From: Gerris lacustris
Taxonomy: Eukaryota; Arthropoda; Insecta; Hemiptera; Gerridae
Assembly (NCBI GenBank): GCA_951217055.1
Contig: OX578282.1
Span: 43,762,329-43,826,328, forward strand
Length of the DNA stretch: 64,000 nt
Direction of reading: 5' to 3'
This document shows positions 43,041 through 54,085 of this stretch, piece after piece; the first letter of the stretch is position 1, and each line of letters starts with the position of its first letter. The notes under the pieces were generated by a model, which saw only the letters and a list, made by a program, of their open reading frames with translations, was not told the origin of the DNA and made no database searches. A program made the translations under genes and the position numbers.

Positions 43041-43475
43041 TTATATCGTTGGATTCGTATTCAAATGGACTACATTTTAGAATTTTTTAATCAAAATCGT
43101 CGGAACCGTTTTCGAGAAATAATTTTTTTTCATGTTTTTTCAGAGTTTTTGGGGGGTAGCGCCCCCAAATTTAGAGCTAAAATTCATTTCTCGATTTCGC
43201 CTCGGGGTATGATTTTTCTGAACATGTATGCCAAATTTCGTCAAAATCGGCCCAGTAGTTTGGGCTCCAGGCGTCTGCACAGACGACAGACAGACGACAG
43301 ACAGACGACAGACAGACGACAGACAGACGACAGACGACAGACGACAGACGACAGACAGACATTTTTTAAAAACCACTTTTTTGGACTCAGGGGACCTCAA
43401 AACGTGTAAATCCATCAAAATCTCAAAATCGAATTTTCGCGCCATCACAATACTTTCTCTTTATATGAGAAAGTA
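43041..43475 (+). repeat. Family C dispersed repeat
   Basis: GGAACCGTTTTCGAGAAATA, a GGTAGCGCCCCCAAATTTA block, TTTCTCGATTTCGCC, CCAAATTTCGTCAAAATCGG and CCTCAAAACGTGTAAATCCA are mirrored at 52106-52450, and the last part is also at 53340-53455. Ends TTTCTCTTTATATGAGAAAG, a small hairpin. Confidence 0.85.
43275..43362. repeat. GACAGAC minisatellite
   Basis: AGACAGACGAC and AGACGAC units alternate for about 85 bp within the family C copy; frames through it give meaningless arginine/glutamine/threonine repeats. Confidence 0.95.
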
Positions 43476-43489
43476 AAAAATCAAAGAAA

Positions 43490-44390
43490 TCAAAATCCGT
43501 TTCAGACATCAGGTAACATTTGTAGTCCCATGTCTGTTTGTCGGTCTCTCTTTCTATCTGTCTGTCTTTCATATTTTGTGAACCATCAAAATAAAAGACT
43601 ACTCGTCTAATTTTGGTGGTTTCAACTTAGCCCATCGTTGGTCCCATAAAGGTTTAAATCTTCTGCGTCCATTTGTTTCTCTTCCACATGGACAATCATT
43701 TTTTTTTTTTTATTAACAGTTATGTCTTAGTACTTGTAAGATATTTGGTTGGTTTGTGGAATATAGGCCAGAGATGCATAATACTTTCAACCATCTGCAC
43801 TCATTAATTTTGTTTCGACAGATTTAAAAAAATAGTCTGCCAATAAGTTTGGTACATAGCTGCCTCGCGTCCTATTTCGTATACATAAATGATTTTATAC
43901 TTTTATTGTCAAATTTATTTAATTTTCCCCGTTTTGTAAATCTTCAAAATTGAAATGATTTTTTATGAATAGAAGAATCAATTTAGCAAAATTTTAAGAG
44001 CGTAGACGGTGGTTAAAATTAATATGGGGCTATTCTATGGACAACTTTCAAAAAACCAACCAAGTTTGATAAAATCAGATAAATACATTTGAAGATATAT
44101 GTGTGTAAATAAATTTATGTTTGTGCGCATGAGGAAGAAAAACAAATAGGCGTCGAAAGTTGAAACGTATATGGGACCAACAATGGGCTAATTATGACCT
44201 ATCATACAAATTTCATTACAATTGAATGAGTAGTTTTTAAGGTGAAAGACAGACACGGAACCAAACATTATTCCCTGATATCTGAAACGGACTGTCCTGA
44301 AATTTTTCAAATCGGACACTTAAAAATGTTTCGTTCTTCAGAACATCCCATAGCTTCCGTTTCCTTCGGTAAGCTCGGAAGCAAAGTATC
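43490..44390. repeat. Two opposed family B units
   Basis: 43490-43830 is plus sense (CCGTTTCAGACATCAGGTAA, CCCATCGTTGGTCCCATAAA). 43835-44390 is minus sense, full length, from CTGCCAATAAGTTTGGTACA to the hairpin CTTCCGTTTCCTTCGGTAAG and GCTCGGAAGCAA. Confidence 0.85.
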
Positions 44391-46535
44391 AGCATTTTAC
44401 CATTTTAACAAAGTGTAGGGATATACTTAGTGCTCGAATTATTATTAGAAATATTGTTCTTTAATAATGGATATTAAGTTTCAACGACTAAACCTGAAGC
44501 CAACCGGGGTTGCCACACTTGCAACAAGTGCCGCACTTGCAAAGTGTAGATTTAGGATACAAATAAATTAAAATATTGGTGTTAAATGAAAAATATTACA
44601 AATTTTTTTCTGCTTCTTTTGTTCTGTTCTCATCTTTGATTAGGAAAAAGTGTCTACAGCAAAAAGGTTCAGAAATTTACTCTGTACTTTCAAATAAAGT
44701 AGTGGCCATAAAATTTAAGACCTACTTGAGCAACGAAAACGTGGCGAACTTTTACTTTACGATAGGATGATGCTTTTAGGTCGCAGGCAATGGTTTTTAA
44801 AGTATAGTGCTAAAGGTTGTCCAATGAACCAAGCATCTCTCTTATTTTACCTTCACATAATAAAATTTTAATGTATATGCCAACCCTTTAGACCCCTTGG
44901 GGTTTTTGGATCTTGTTTATAGTCCCTAATGGGTAAATAGGCCTTTTCACCCTTTTATGTAGGTTTCGAAATGACAATTTTCGCATCAGGTTTACTCTAA
45001 ATGTAACAGTTTGCGACTGGAGTTCGCTCTACGATTATGTAATTAATTTCTATCCCTTGAGTATATATACGTTTTTGTAAGTGATCTCATTAAAGGCTCT
45101 AAGGTACTAGGTTTTAGTACTGAAGTTTGTTATTAATTTACTTTGTAATAGTCGAGGATTGCTTAAAGTAGTTAGATTAGAATAGAATAGATTTACGTAG
45201 TAGTTTTGTATCACCCTCTAACGCTATTTGATTCAAACTAAACATTCTCCACAGGTCTGATGGGTAGTATAAATAAAATTTACAAACTCTTAAGTTTCCA
45301 TAATTTTACTTGGTTGCAATATTTCAACCCCTCTTAGACCCAATGCACTCAGAGCAGGCGTCGGGCGGAGGCACAGCGCGGGCGAGGTGCAGGCGAGGCG
45401 TGAATTACGCCTCCTCCATGTAATCCTAGGGTCATTTTCAAGCTTTTCTAAAATCCTTGATTCACTTAACCATTATATTTTATTTAAAATTCTCTATCTC
45501 CTACTCATTCTTTGTCATTATTCAAAAGTGTACTACAGATCACTGTCACACCTTTTTATCTTCTTTTAAAACAGTTTAATTAAAATAAATCTCTAATTAT
45601 TTTATAGCCCTAACTTAATCACTCGTCAGAAAAATTTCATTTTACTGCCTTGTTACATAAAAAACTATTTCCGCACTCCAACTCCAGTGTTACTACTTAC
45701 GAATATAAATAATATGCCTCTATCAGCCAGGTAACATCGTAAAAGCTTGAAAAAAGTTTGCAGCACTGGCTACAAACAGAACAGCTGGTGTAGTTATTAT
45801 TGTTCTCGAGTGTCAGATGTTGTTGATCGTACTTTTATATTTTATTTCCAGCTAAAAACTAACTGTAGGAAAAATTTAATGTGAATCTCTAGCTTAAAGT
45901 GTCTGCTGCACTCGAAAAACCATTCCGCACGAGCCGCTGTCGAGTGTTATTATTGTTTTGAACAATAACTAATTCCCTCTAAAAAATTTCAAAAACAATA
46001 AATCAAAGTACATATAACTATTCTATCAAGCTTATTTTTTTTCTCCCACCTATTCTTTTTACGGACTTACTCTTCAATTTTTTATTATTTTTTTAATTCA
46101 CAAAGTAAATTAGTTTTTAGTTTGCATATTCAAGATTTTTTCCTATCGTAAAAGTCGAATATAAAGTAAGTGAGTGTACTATACAAAATTAACTTTACTA
46201 AATATAAACCAAACCATATTGACATGGAAATTCCCATATTCAGAAAAGAACACGGCAGGACAAATCTTTTCCTTTTTTTTAAAAAAAAAAAAATCTCTAA
46301 AGAAACTTAATCCACAAAATGGGTGTCCATGAAAAAAAATTCTTTAGTTGACTTCTCTAGTACTATAGGAGTGGATTTACATAACCTAACACGCAAAAAC
46401 ACTAAAACCTGGCCAACCCTAATTACGAAGCCCAAGCATTCCCGCAAAAATACACTCGGAAAAAATAAAACGCGGGAAAAAACTTTTAAGAGAAATGAAC
46501 TTTGGTCGAACACTCTTTACTCTTTTCATAAGTTT

Positions 46536-46538
<3 letters not shown>
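44391..46538. other. AT-rich sequence without a supported gene
   Basis: A GC-rich patch at 45355-45415 (CAGGCGTCGGGCGGAGGCAC, then GCGGGCGAGGTGCAGGCG) may be one end of a lost DNA transposon. TTATTATTGTT with CGAGTGT occurs at 45797-45813 and 45938-45955. No gene. Confidence 0.4.

Positions 46539-46598
<60 letters not shown>
46539..46598. repeat. (AT)n microsatellite
   Basis: About 60 bp of alternating A and T. Confidence 0.98.
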
Positions 46599-46604
<6 letters not shown>

Positions 46605-47295
46605 TAAAAGTTATACTCAAAATATTTTATTGAAAAAGCAATATATATGAATTATAAGCTTAAAAATTGAGACCATTTTTTTCTCTGTCGTCCATTTTTG
46701 TTTTGTCTTATTTTTTTTTTTTACCCCAATTTTCTTTTCAATCCCTCTTGCCTTTTTAAGGCAAAATGAAGTTGGATAAAAGGCTTTGATATAGAACTCT
46801 AAGTTTGTTTAGAATTTATTTTTGGTTTAAAATATTGTGGATACATTTTATTCTAGAGTAGATTTTTTTTTCCCCCTAAAAATATTACAAATTTTACGAA
46901 ACTAAGAATATATCCCTTTCGATCTTAAATATTTGGGTAGAATATTTTAATAAGATTTAAATTAGGGTATGTGATTGAAAGCAATATTAAAATTTTACTC
47001 TTAAATGCTTGCCTGTTTCGAAATTTCTATGAATGAAAATGTCTCGTATTGGTTGGAAATTTTAATTGAACATAAATATATGAAAGCGGTAAATAATTTG
47101 AAAATAGTTAATGTAATACCAGTAATGTTATTAAATAATAATATATTATAAATAAATAAAGTTATTTATAGTGCTATTTATGTATTGTCTAAAAGTATAA
47201 TTAATATAAATTATTATTTCTTCGTTATTTAATAAAATACAGTTACTTAAAAAAGTTAGTTATTTTAAAAATTCTCAACATTATACATCACTAAA
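46599..47295. other. AT-rich sequence without a supported gene
   Basis: Nothing recognised. Confidence 0.45.
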
Positions 47296-48518
47296 TCTTA
47301 TTTATATATATAAAATTAAAGTTTTGTCTGTACATTGGTCAGAATTGAAATTTTTTTTGATACTTTTTCATTTTATACATTCTGAAAACCGAATCCGGCC
47401 TTAAACTTTTTTCGTGTATGTGTGGATGTATGTATGTCTGTCGCCCCAGTCAGACTTTATAGGCGCAAAACTGGCTAAGCGATATCGATTAATTTTTTTT
47501 TCAGAGATGAGCGAAAACATGTTGCGCAATTTGTAGGCCTGGTTTCATCGAAAAATATTAAGTAGAACTAAATTTATACTTATAAAATGTATAAAAAACA
47601 AAAAAAAAATTGTTTGACCCACCGTAAACAAACCCAACAGACTCGCTATTCAAAACGTTTGGGTGCTTCTAAACCACCTAGAGACTCGCGGTTTTTTGCG
47701 TTTGGTCGGAAATTGGTCCAACCCGACTGGAAAAATCCGAAAATTTAAAAAAATATATTTTTACCCCCCTTAAAAAATTAAAGATGGCGGACGCACTTTA
47801 AAGTTTTTTGGAGGCTTATTGTGGCTAAACGGTAAGTCGTATCGACAAGCTGATTGCGCCAGCAGTAACTGATTTTAAAAGATCTACACCTTTGGTTGTA
47901 TGACTTTTTGTCGTAACTTCATCGGTTCTTCCTTAAATAAGCTAAAATTGATTTTTTTTTTAAAAATATATTTGACTTTGAGGGCTTATTGCGTCCGCAA
48001 TTGTTGACCGATTTAATTTCTGATTAGGGCGCTTACACCTCACACTAATGCTCTTTAAATCGAGTATTTATTATTTTATTAATTTTTCCCAGAACTAGAA
48101 TTATTAAATATTTACTGGTGCAACAGCCATATTGAGAGAAAAGGCTGGTATAATTAAATTAATGCACCATCATGTTTGACGATTGTTCAATGACTTCCCA
48201 GTCTAATTGTTTTTTTTTCTACGATTATTTTCTTATTTATTATATTTATTTAGCATTGTTTTTTTTACTGCTATATTACTTAGTTTCCATTGGTTATTTT
48301 TTAAATGTACAGATAGACTCCAAACTACGATTTGGAGAGTATTATATTCTTAGTAATGGAATTAATGATGTGTAATATAGTCCTAATTTTATTCAGGAAG
48401 GCTTTGGAAACCAAAACTATTTAGGAATTTAATTTAATTGCTAGGCCTACATGATTATAGGAAACATAGCCACTAATACCTAGTATGAGCCCCGCGCGGA
48501 GCGCGGGGTGAAAGCTAG
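47296..48518 (+). mobile_element. 1.22-kb non-autonomous Helitron
   Basis: The 5' end is TCTTATTTATATATATAAAA after an A. The 3' end has a perfect 8-bp hairpin CCCCGCGC-GGA-GCGCGGGG (48490-48508), then TGAAAG and CTAG (48515-48518), followed by T. A 5' TC, a GC hairpin about 10 bases before a CTRR-type end, insertion between A and T, and no inverted repeats or duplication are the standard Helitron signs. The interior includes AAATGGCGG-like AAGATGGCGGACGCAC (47783) and GTATGTCTGTCGCCCC. There is no Rep/helicase frame, so it would depend on an autonomous partner. Family members in other genomes often share this ..GCGGAGCGC..AAAGCTAG end. Confidence 0.9.
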
Positions 48519-48561
48519 TATTATATATATATATATATATAAACTATCTCTTCATATCATA

Positions 48562-48567
<6 letters not shown>

Positions 48568-48632
<65 letters not shown>
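48568..48632. repeat. (AT)n microsatellite
   Basis: About 65 bp of alternating A and T; a shorter tract at 48525-48541 adjoins the Helitron 3' end. Confidence 0.97.
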
Positions 48633-48642
<10 letters not shown>

Positions 48643-50219
48643 ATAAGTTAGTAAAAAATATAATGACAAATTTCTTATTGTACAATTTTTGCCGAAAGTA
48701 AAAAAAAAATAGTTTTGGTCTGGTTAGTTTTGGAAAGGTCGAAAACCTGGGAAAGAATGAAGGGAAAAATTGGATTTTGTAAGGGTCTCTAGACCTAGGA
48801 CTCCCTGGTCTTATAGGGTCGGAAATTTATAGCTGAGTTACCTATCTGTTCTATTAAGGGATACTAGGGTTTGGCCCTTAGATTATTTCGAGTTAAATGA
48901 ACTAGTCAGATGAACAAAAGAAATGAACAGAAGAATAAAATGTGAAGAAATATTAGGTTTTTGTTTTTTTACTTTTACCTTAGTTGAATAGGGTCTTCTT
49001 CATATTGGTTTTTATATTTATGTTGTTGGAAAAGATAATACATTGGGTTAGTTTTATAGCTTTGGATTAAAATATATATGTGGGTTAGATATAGATAAAT
49101 TTGGTGACCCAAATGCATAAAGGATTATTTGTGTGAGTTTTTGTTTTTAGTGGTGAAAAACATTTTACCACATTCTATTTTTTTTATAGTTTATTTATTC
49201 ATGTTTTGATATCTATGAAACAAACAATAAGTCTTAAATTCAATAATCCAAATCCTAATATTTAAACTTTTGATTTTCCCTACAAAAATATTTACCAAGA
49301 GGAAGGGGGAAAAGATTATGTATCTGACAGAATAATGTTAGCTCTAAAATTTGTTGCCTTCCAAAAACCCTGAATTTTAAATCAATATTTTTATTCTTCC
49401 TGCGAATGCCCAGGGAAACAATTAGCCGGCTCTCTCTCCGCTACGCAGCATGTGTTCAAATAGTTTAAACTTAATAAATGTGGTAATAACATTTTATTTC
49501 GAATAAAGGGTATAAACTTTTTTATTACGATTGCTTTAATTTAAGGATGTCTTTTATGAATTAAAACGTCAAAATTGTATTCAGTAAAATAATTCATTAA
49601 ATATTTAATGAAAGTTGTTGTCAATTATAGTTCACACGCTAATCTCACATTTCACGATGATGGCTTAAAGGAAATTCTCTTGCATAAGGTTTATCGTTTA
49701 TTTAATTAAGACTAGGAGAGAAAACAACAGGATAAACACATACACAGGTTAGCACAAACTTGTTATTAAGAATGGAATTGCTTGAGGAGGTTAAGGAATT
49801 GCTTTAGGGTTAGTGGGATTGCCAAGTGGGAGTTCTGAGAGAATTAAGCCAATAATCTGCAGCAGCTGATAGTCTTAATTCATTCAGAAGCACATTGCTT
49901 TTGGGTTTAAGTAATTACCTTCGTCAGATGAATAACAGTTATTTTCTCAATTACTCAAAACATACAAGGAGTTTAACATTAACTGCAAACTGTTCTTAAC
50001 TATCAGAACTACTATAATTACTAATTACACACAAACTGGTTATCAAATCTACCCTTTCTAATTCTTATTATAACTAGGCATCGCAGGGCTCTCTATTATT
50101 GAAGCGAGCGTAATGCAATAAATATTGATTATTTATAAAATAGTTAATCCTGATGAGTTAATGTTATAGAGTTGTGTAGTGGAGAAGCCGAGAGTCTTCC
50201 TTGTAATAATTTGTAACTC
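48633..50219. other. AT-rich sequence without a supported gene
   Basis: No gene or known repeat. GCTCTCTCTCCGCTACGCAG near 49421-49447 is the only GC-rich word. Confidence 0.45.
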
Positions 50220-50370
50220 TCCTTCACGCGAGCGTTGCGTGTGAACTTTTGGACGGATAACGCTATTCAACGAACTTGGCCTGAGTATTAGTCAAAAGAA
50301 CATTTATATTAAATTTTAACTAAATCGGCAATTTTTACTCAAGTTATCGTCTGACACGTAAATTTTACTA
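50220..50370 (-). repeat. Family A fragment
   Basis: CTTCACGCGAGCGTTGCGTG, ACGGATAACGCTATTCAACG and CTCAAGTTATCGTCTGACAC match the centre of 4344-4875 in the same orientation. Confidence 0.8.
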
Positions 50371-50444
50371 ACAGACAAACAGGCAAGATCCATATTTTGT
50401 TGAATGTAAAAAGCTCACTTACGCATGTTTCATAATATAATTTT

Positions 50445-51032
50445 TCTTCCGAGCTTACCGAAGGTAACGGAAGCATTGTATTCACTTTTGAGAACGAAAA
50501 AATGTTATGTCTCCGATTTTAAAAATTCCAAGACAGAAATGACGTTTAAGACATCAGAGAACATTTTTTGTCTCGTGTCTGTCTATTGGTCTGTGTGTCC
50601 GCGTCCCCTGAAACGTATGTCGATAACTTGAGTAAACGTTAACCGATTTTGATGAAATTTGGTAGACATGTTCATTTTATCAATGCGCAGGACGAGTAGG
50701 CTGGACAATGTTATCCGCCAAAGCGTTCGCACGCGTAAACGTGAACTTCAAATTTAAAATTGGAATTTTAGGTCGGGAAAAAAATCTAACTTCATCTATT
50801 TAATGAGACAAACATTTTTTTCTAATACAATTTTTTAGTAAAACCAACAGCGACACAAGAGCGACATATAAAGTGTTAAAGATCGCTAAAACTATTAATA
50901 GTTTTTATTATGGAGAGAGATAATGTTGATATAATATAACAATAAAGTAATAAATAATATTGTTAATATTACAATAAAGTACATGATAGGATGCGAGGAA
51001 GCTTTGTGCCAAACTAATTGGCTGTCTATTTT
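50445..51032 (+). repeat. Family A dispersed repeat, full length
   Basis: Runs from CTTCCGAGCTTACCGAAGGT to GGATGCGAGGAAGCTTTGTG, CCAAACTAATTGGC. It includes an uninterrupted ATTACAATAAAGTACATGAT, the paralogous empty site of the MITE at 7386. With 50220-50370 it forms an inverted pair. Confidence 0.88.
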
Positions 51033-51110
51033 TTCTTATTATTAAAATTTGACATTTCTGTTGTTAATGCGATTTCTCCTCCCATGCGAAATCCCTTTTA
51101 TTGCTGTACT

Positions 51111-51348
51111 ATGTCAACAAATAATGTCATTGAAAATCCAGTGATTAAGAGCTGCTTCAAAGATGTAAAATTCGATCTTTGATTTATTCTACTCGTAGCG
51201 TTATCGTTTTTATGATACGATAACTTCCCTTTTGGCGTATCCATAAAAATGATGCTACGAGTAAAAGAAATTAAAGATCGAATTTGAATTTGACATATTT
51301 AAAGCAGCTCTTAATCACTGTATCTTCAAAGACATTACCTGTTGACAT
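51111..51348. mobile_element. 238-bp foldback or MITE
   Basis: ATGTCAACA at the left and TGTTGACAT at the right bound arms of about 90 bp: CAGTGATTAAGAGCTGCTT, AATTCGATCTTTGATTTATT and CTACTCGTAGC against their complements. The centre is CGTTTTTATGATACGATAAC. About one in six arm bases differs. No coding frame. Confidence 0.82.
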
Positions 51349-52105
51349 ATTAACAGCATTTGTTTAGTCTTAATTGCTTTGGTACTATGTAAGCTGTTAA
51401 AGAGGTACAGTAATAAGCTCCTAGTTTGTTAATAGCTTTATAGCTACAATAACTCACTCCTTGCTGCATCTCGCTTCCATCTCTTGCTTGGTAAACCTAC
51501 TCCACAACCTTTTTAATTGCAGGCGTTTTATTTTAGACTCAATGCTTTAAAAAAACAAATATTCTTTGCATTATTCGCTCTTTTACAGTTTTTTTTTTCT
51601 TCTTTTTTTTTCATTTACAATCTAAGTTCAGACTTTAGATGGGAACTGAATGAGAAACAAAAGGGGTTATTAACGCCCACTGGATTCTTTTTACAGTTCA
51701 GAAAAAATATAGAAAGAATGATCACTCAGTTCTCTCTTTTGATTCTGGTTTCCAACTCTTTTCTCTTATTTATTGTTGTTTTGATGAATCCAACCTTTAA
51801 TATTTTGTCTTTATCAGAAGTAAACGAATCCGTCTGGAGATCTAGGCAGTTCATTCAGAGTTTTATTTTTGCTCGAGAAATCCCTCTAAAATAACAGAGA
51901 ATAGAACTGTATTGCTGGTTGGTTTGTAAATCTAAAGTACTGAAATATTTTATTCACTGAGTTGGGCATAGGTGCATTCATCTACGAAGCTCTCTAGCTT
52001 AGGAGTTGAACGCTATGTCATACACAACTCTTACTATCGAGTGTCTTCCTTTAATTACCTATACTTGAGGGCCAGGAACAGCATATTCCGCCTCCTCGTA
52101 TAATA
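51349..52105. other. Unplaced sequence with a 125-codon open frame
   Basis: The frame at 51517-51894 (+) is phenylalanine- and serine-rich with two hydrophobic stretches (LFALLQFFFSSFFFIYNL; FSLLILVSNSFLLFIVVL). I recognise no family, the start has no support and T-rich DNA gives such frames by chance, so I do not call a gene. Confidence 0.35.
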
Positions 52106-52450
52106 TTTTACTTTCTCATATAAAGAGAAGTATTGTGATGAAGCAAAAAAATCGATTTTGAGATTTTAATGGATTTACACGTTTTGAGGTCCCCTGAGTC
52201 CAAAAAAGAGTGTTTTTTTTTAAAAAAAATCTCTGTTGTCTGTGCAGACTCGTGAAGCCTAAACTGCAGGGCTGATTTTGACGAAATTTATCATACATAC
52301 ATGTTTAGAAAAATCATACTCCGGCGCGAAATCGAGAAATGAATTTTAGCTATAAATTTGGGGGCCCTAACACCAAAAAAACTTTGAAAAAACGTGAAAA
52401 AATTATTTCTCGAAAACGGTTTTACGATTTTGATTTATGAAAATAAATCT
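52106..52450 (-). repeat. Family C dispersed repeat
   Basis: Reverse-orientation counterpart of 43080-43470: ACTTTCTCATATAAAGAGAA, GGATTTACACGTTTTGAGGT, TTTTGACGAAATTTATCATA, CCGGCGCGAAATCGAGAAAT and AATTATTTCTCGAAAACGG. Confidence 0.85.
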
Positions 52451-52703
52451 GACTGTTGAAAATCAAAAAGTAAACTACCACCTGTTGAACGCTTTTTATT
52501 ATTTATTATTATTTTTTTAAAAATTAAATGAGATATTAGGGAATTTAAATACATTTTCAAAAATATGAGAAAGTTTGTGTTGTCTCGGACCGATTATTTT
52601 TTTTTACTTTTTTCATCTTCAGTTCAGTAAAATGAGCTATAACTCTTAAGTTAGGCTAAATCGAGGACCCTAATAATTTCCTGTGTTTTTCTGTCTAAAT
52701 GTC
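52451..52703. other. AT-rich sequence
   Basis: TGAGAAAGTTTGTGTTGTCT and CGGACCGATTATTTTT near 52566-52600 echo 42800-42850 in reverse. No gene. Confidence 0.4.
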
Positions 52704-52706
52704 TAA

Positions 52707-52879
52707 AGGTGGGGATACACTAGAGCATTCGCCCCGAATGAGCATGCATTTGCCCCGAATGAGCATATCATTCGCCCCGAATTAGCGTGCGTTCGCCCCG
52801 TTTTGCTTAGATATGGACAGGGCGAGCCGAACGGAAGCGCATGCTCATTTGGGGCGAATGCTCACGTGTATCCCCGCCC
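52707..52879. mobile_element. 173-bp MITE, PIF/Harbinger-like
   Basis: TAA flanks both sides (52704-52706 and 52880-52882). Ends are AGGTGGGGATACACTAGAGC and, read inward, GGGCGGGGATACACGTGAGC. Sub-terminal CATTCGCCCCGAATGAGCAT is a palindrome-like block repeated four times with variants. GC-rich against its AT-rich setting; no coding frame. Confidence 0.88.
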
Positions 52880-53161
52880 TAACACACCTGTGTATCCGAA
52901 AATACCCAACCATGAAGTTATGTTGAGAGTATTAACCCAAACATAGGGAAGCCCCAAGTAGCATAAATGATTTTTTTTTATTGATTTAAAGGTAATCATA
53001 TGTAAAACATTTTTAGTAACAAACCCAGTACCAAACAAAATAATTCTTTTCTCCTTGGGGTGCAATGGCCATAACATGTATTATTACATTATTACTTCTT
53101 TGCATACTTGACAAATAAATAAATTAAAGGGAAAACAGTTGCAACAAAACCCTTTGACATT

Positions 53162-53284
53162 AACAAGGGATTGAAGTTTATGGGGTTAACATTTCTTTTT
53201 ATCGGGAAAATGTCCCCACATGACGCATTAACTCATTTTTCCGGTAAAAAGAAATGTTAACTCCTTAAATTTCAATCCCTTGTT
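53162..53284. repeat. 123-bp inverted repeat
   Basis: AACAAGGGATTGAAGTTTAT with GGTTAACATTTCTTTTTATC faces its complement (GATTAAAAAGAAATGTTAAC-type arm ending AATCCCTTGTT) with a few mismatches, around GTCCCCACATGACGC. Confidence 0.8.
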
Positions 53285-53339
53285 TTTGAAGTATGATTTT
53301 TTGACAACAGACGAAGAGAATAGCCTAGGGATCGACCAT

Positions 53340-53455
53340 TTTTTTATTAAACACTTTTTTCGGCTCAAAACGTGTAAATCAATCAAAATAGAATTTTCGC
53401 GCTACCACAATACTTTATCTTTATATGTACTACGTATTCGAGAAAGTAAAAAACA
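53340..53455 (+). repeat. Family C end fragment
   Basis: CTCAAAACGTGTAAATCAAT, AGAATTTTCGCGCTACCACA and ATACTTTATCTTTATATG match 43395-43465. Confidence 0.8.
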
Positions 53456-53480
53456 GGTCTTAAGGAACTGTTGTACTATA

Positions 53481-54085
53481 GCTAATGTTTAATTCAGGAA
53501 GGTTTCAGTTTATTCCCCACAATTGCAAATGTTTAATTCAGGCAGGTTTCAGTTTATTCCCCACAAAAGCTAATGTTTAATTCAGACCGGTTTCAGTTTA
53601 TTGTCCACAATAGCTATATTTGATTCAGACCGGTTTGTTTATTGCCCACAATAGCTAATGTTTAATTCAGACCGGTTTCAGTTTATTGCCCACAATAGCT
53701 AATGTTTAATTCACACCGGTTTCAGTTTATTGCTCACAATAGTTAATGTTTAATTCAGACCGGTTTCAGTTTATTGCCCACAATATCTAATGTTTAATTC
53801 AGACCGGTTTCAGTTTATTGCTCACAATAGCTAATGTTTAATTCAGACCGGTTTCAGTTTATTGCCCACAATAGCTAATGTTTAATTCAGACCGGTTTCA
53901 GTTTATTGCTCACAATAGCTAATGTTTAATTCAGACCGGTTTCAGTTTATTGCTCACAATAGCTAATGTTTAATTCAGACCGGTTTCAGTTTATTTCCGA
54001 CAATGGCTAATGTTTAATTCAGGCCGGTTTCAGTTTATTGCCCACAATAGCTAATGTTTAATTCAGACCAGATTCCATTTCTTAT
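53481..54085 (+). repeat. 44-bp tandem array, about 13.7 copies
   Basis: Units begin GCTAATGTTTAATTCAGACC and continue GGTTTCAGTTTATTGCCCAC then AATA. Unit starts at 53481, 53525 and 53569 are 44 bp apart, and the spacing holds to 54050 except for one shortened unit near 53610-53650. The first three copies are the most diverged (GGAAGG, GGCAGG). Units alternate between TTGCCCAC and TTGCTCAC. Confidence 0.95.

Noticed and set aside
43065..43476. Overlapping frames with DRQT or SVVCRLS repeats
   Set aside because: Products of the GACAGAC minisatellite inside a family C repeat.
51517..51894. 125-codon hydrophobic open frame
   Set aside because: T-rich DNA yields Phe/Leu/Ser-rich frames by chance; no family, promoter or splice support. 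Would change my mind if RNA-seq or a conserved homologue covered it.
53481..54085. CRISPR-like look of the regular array
   Set aside because: Whole 44-bp units repeat with no variable spacers, and the DNA is eukaryotic.
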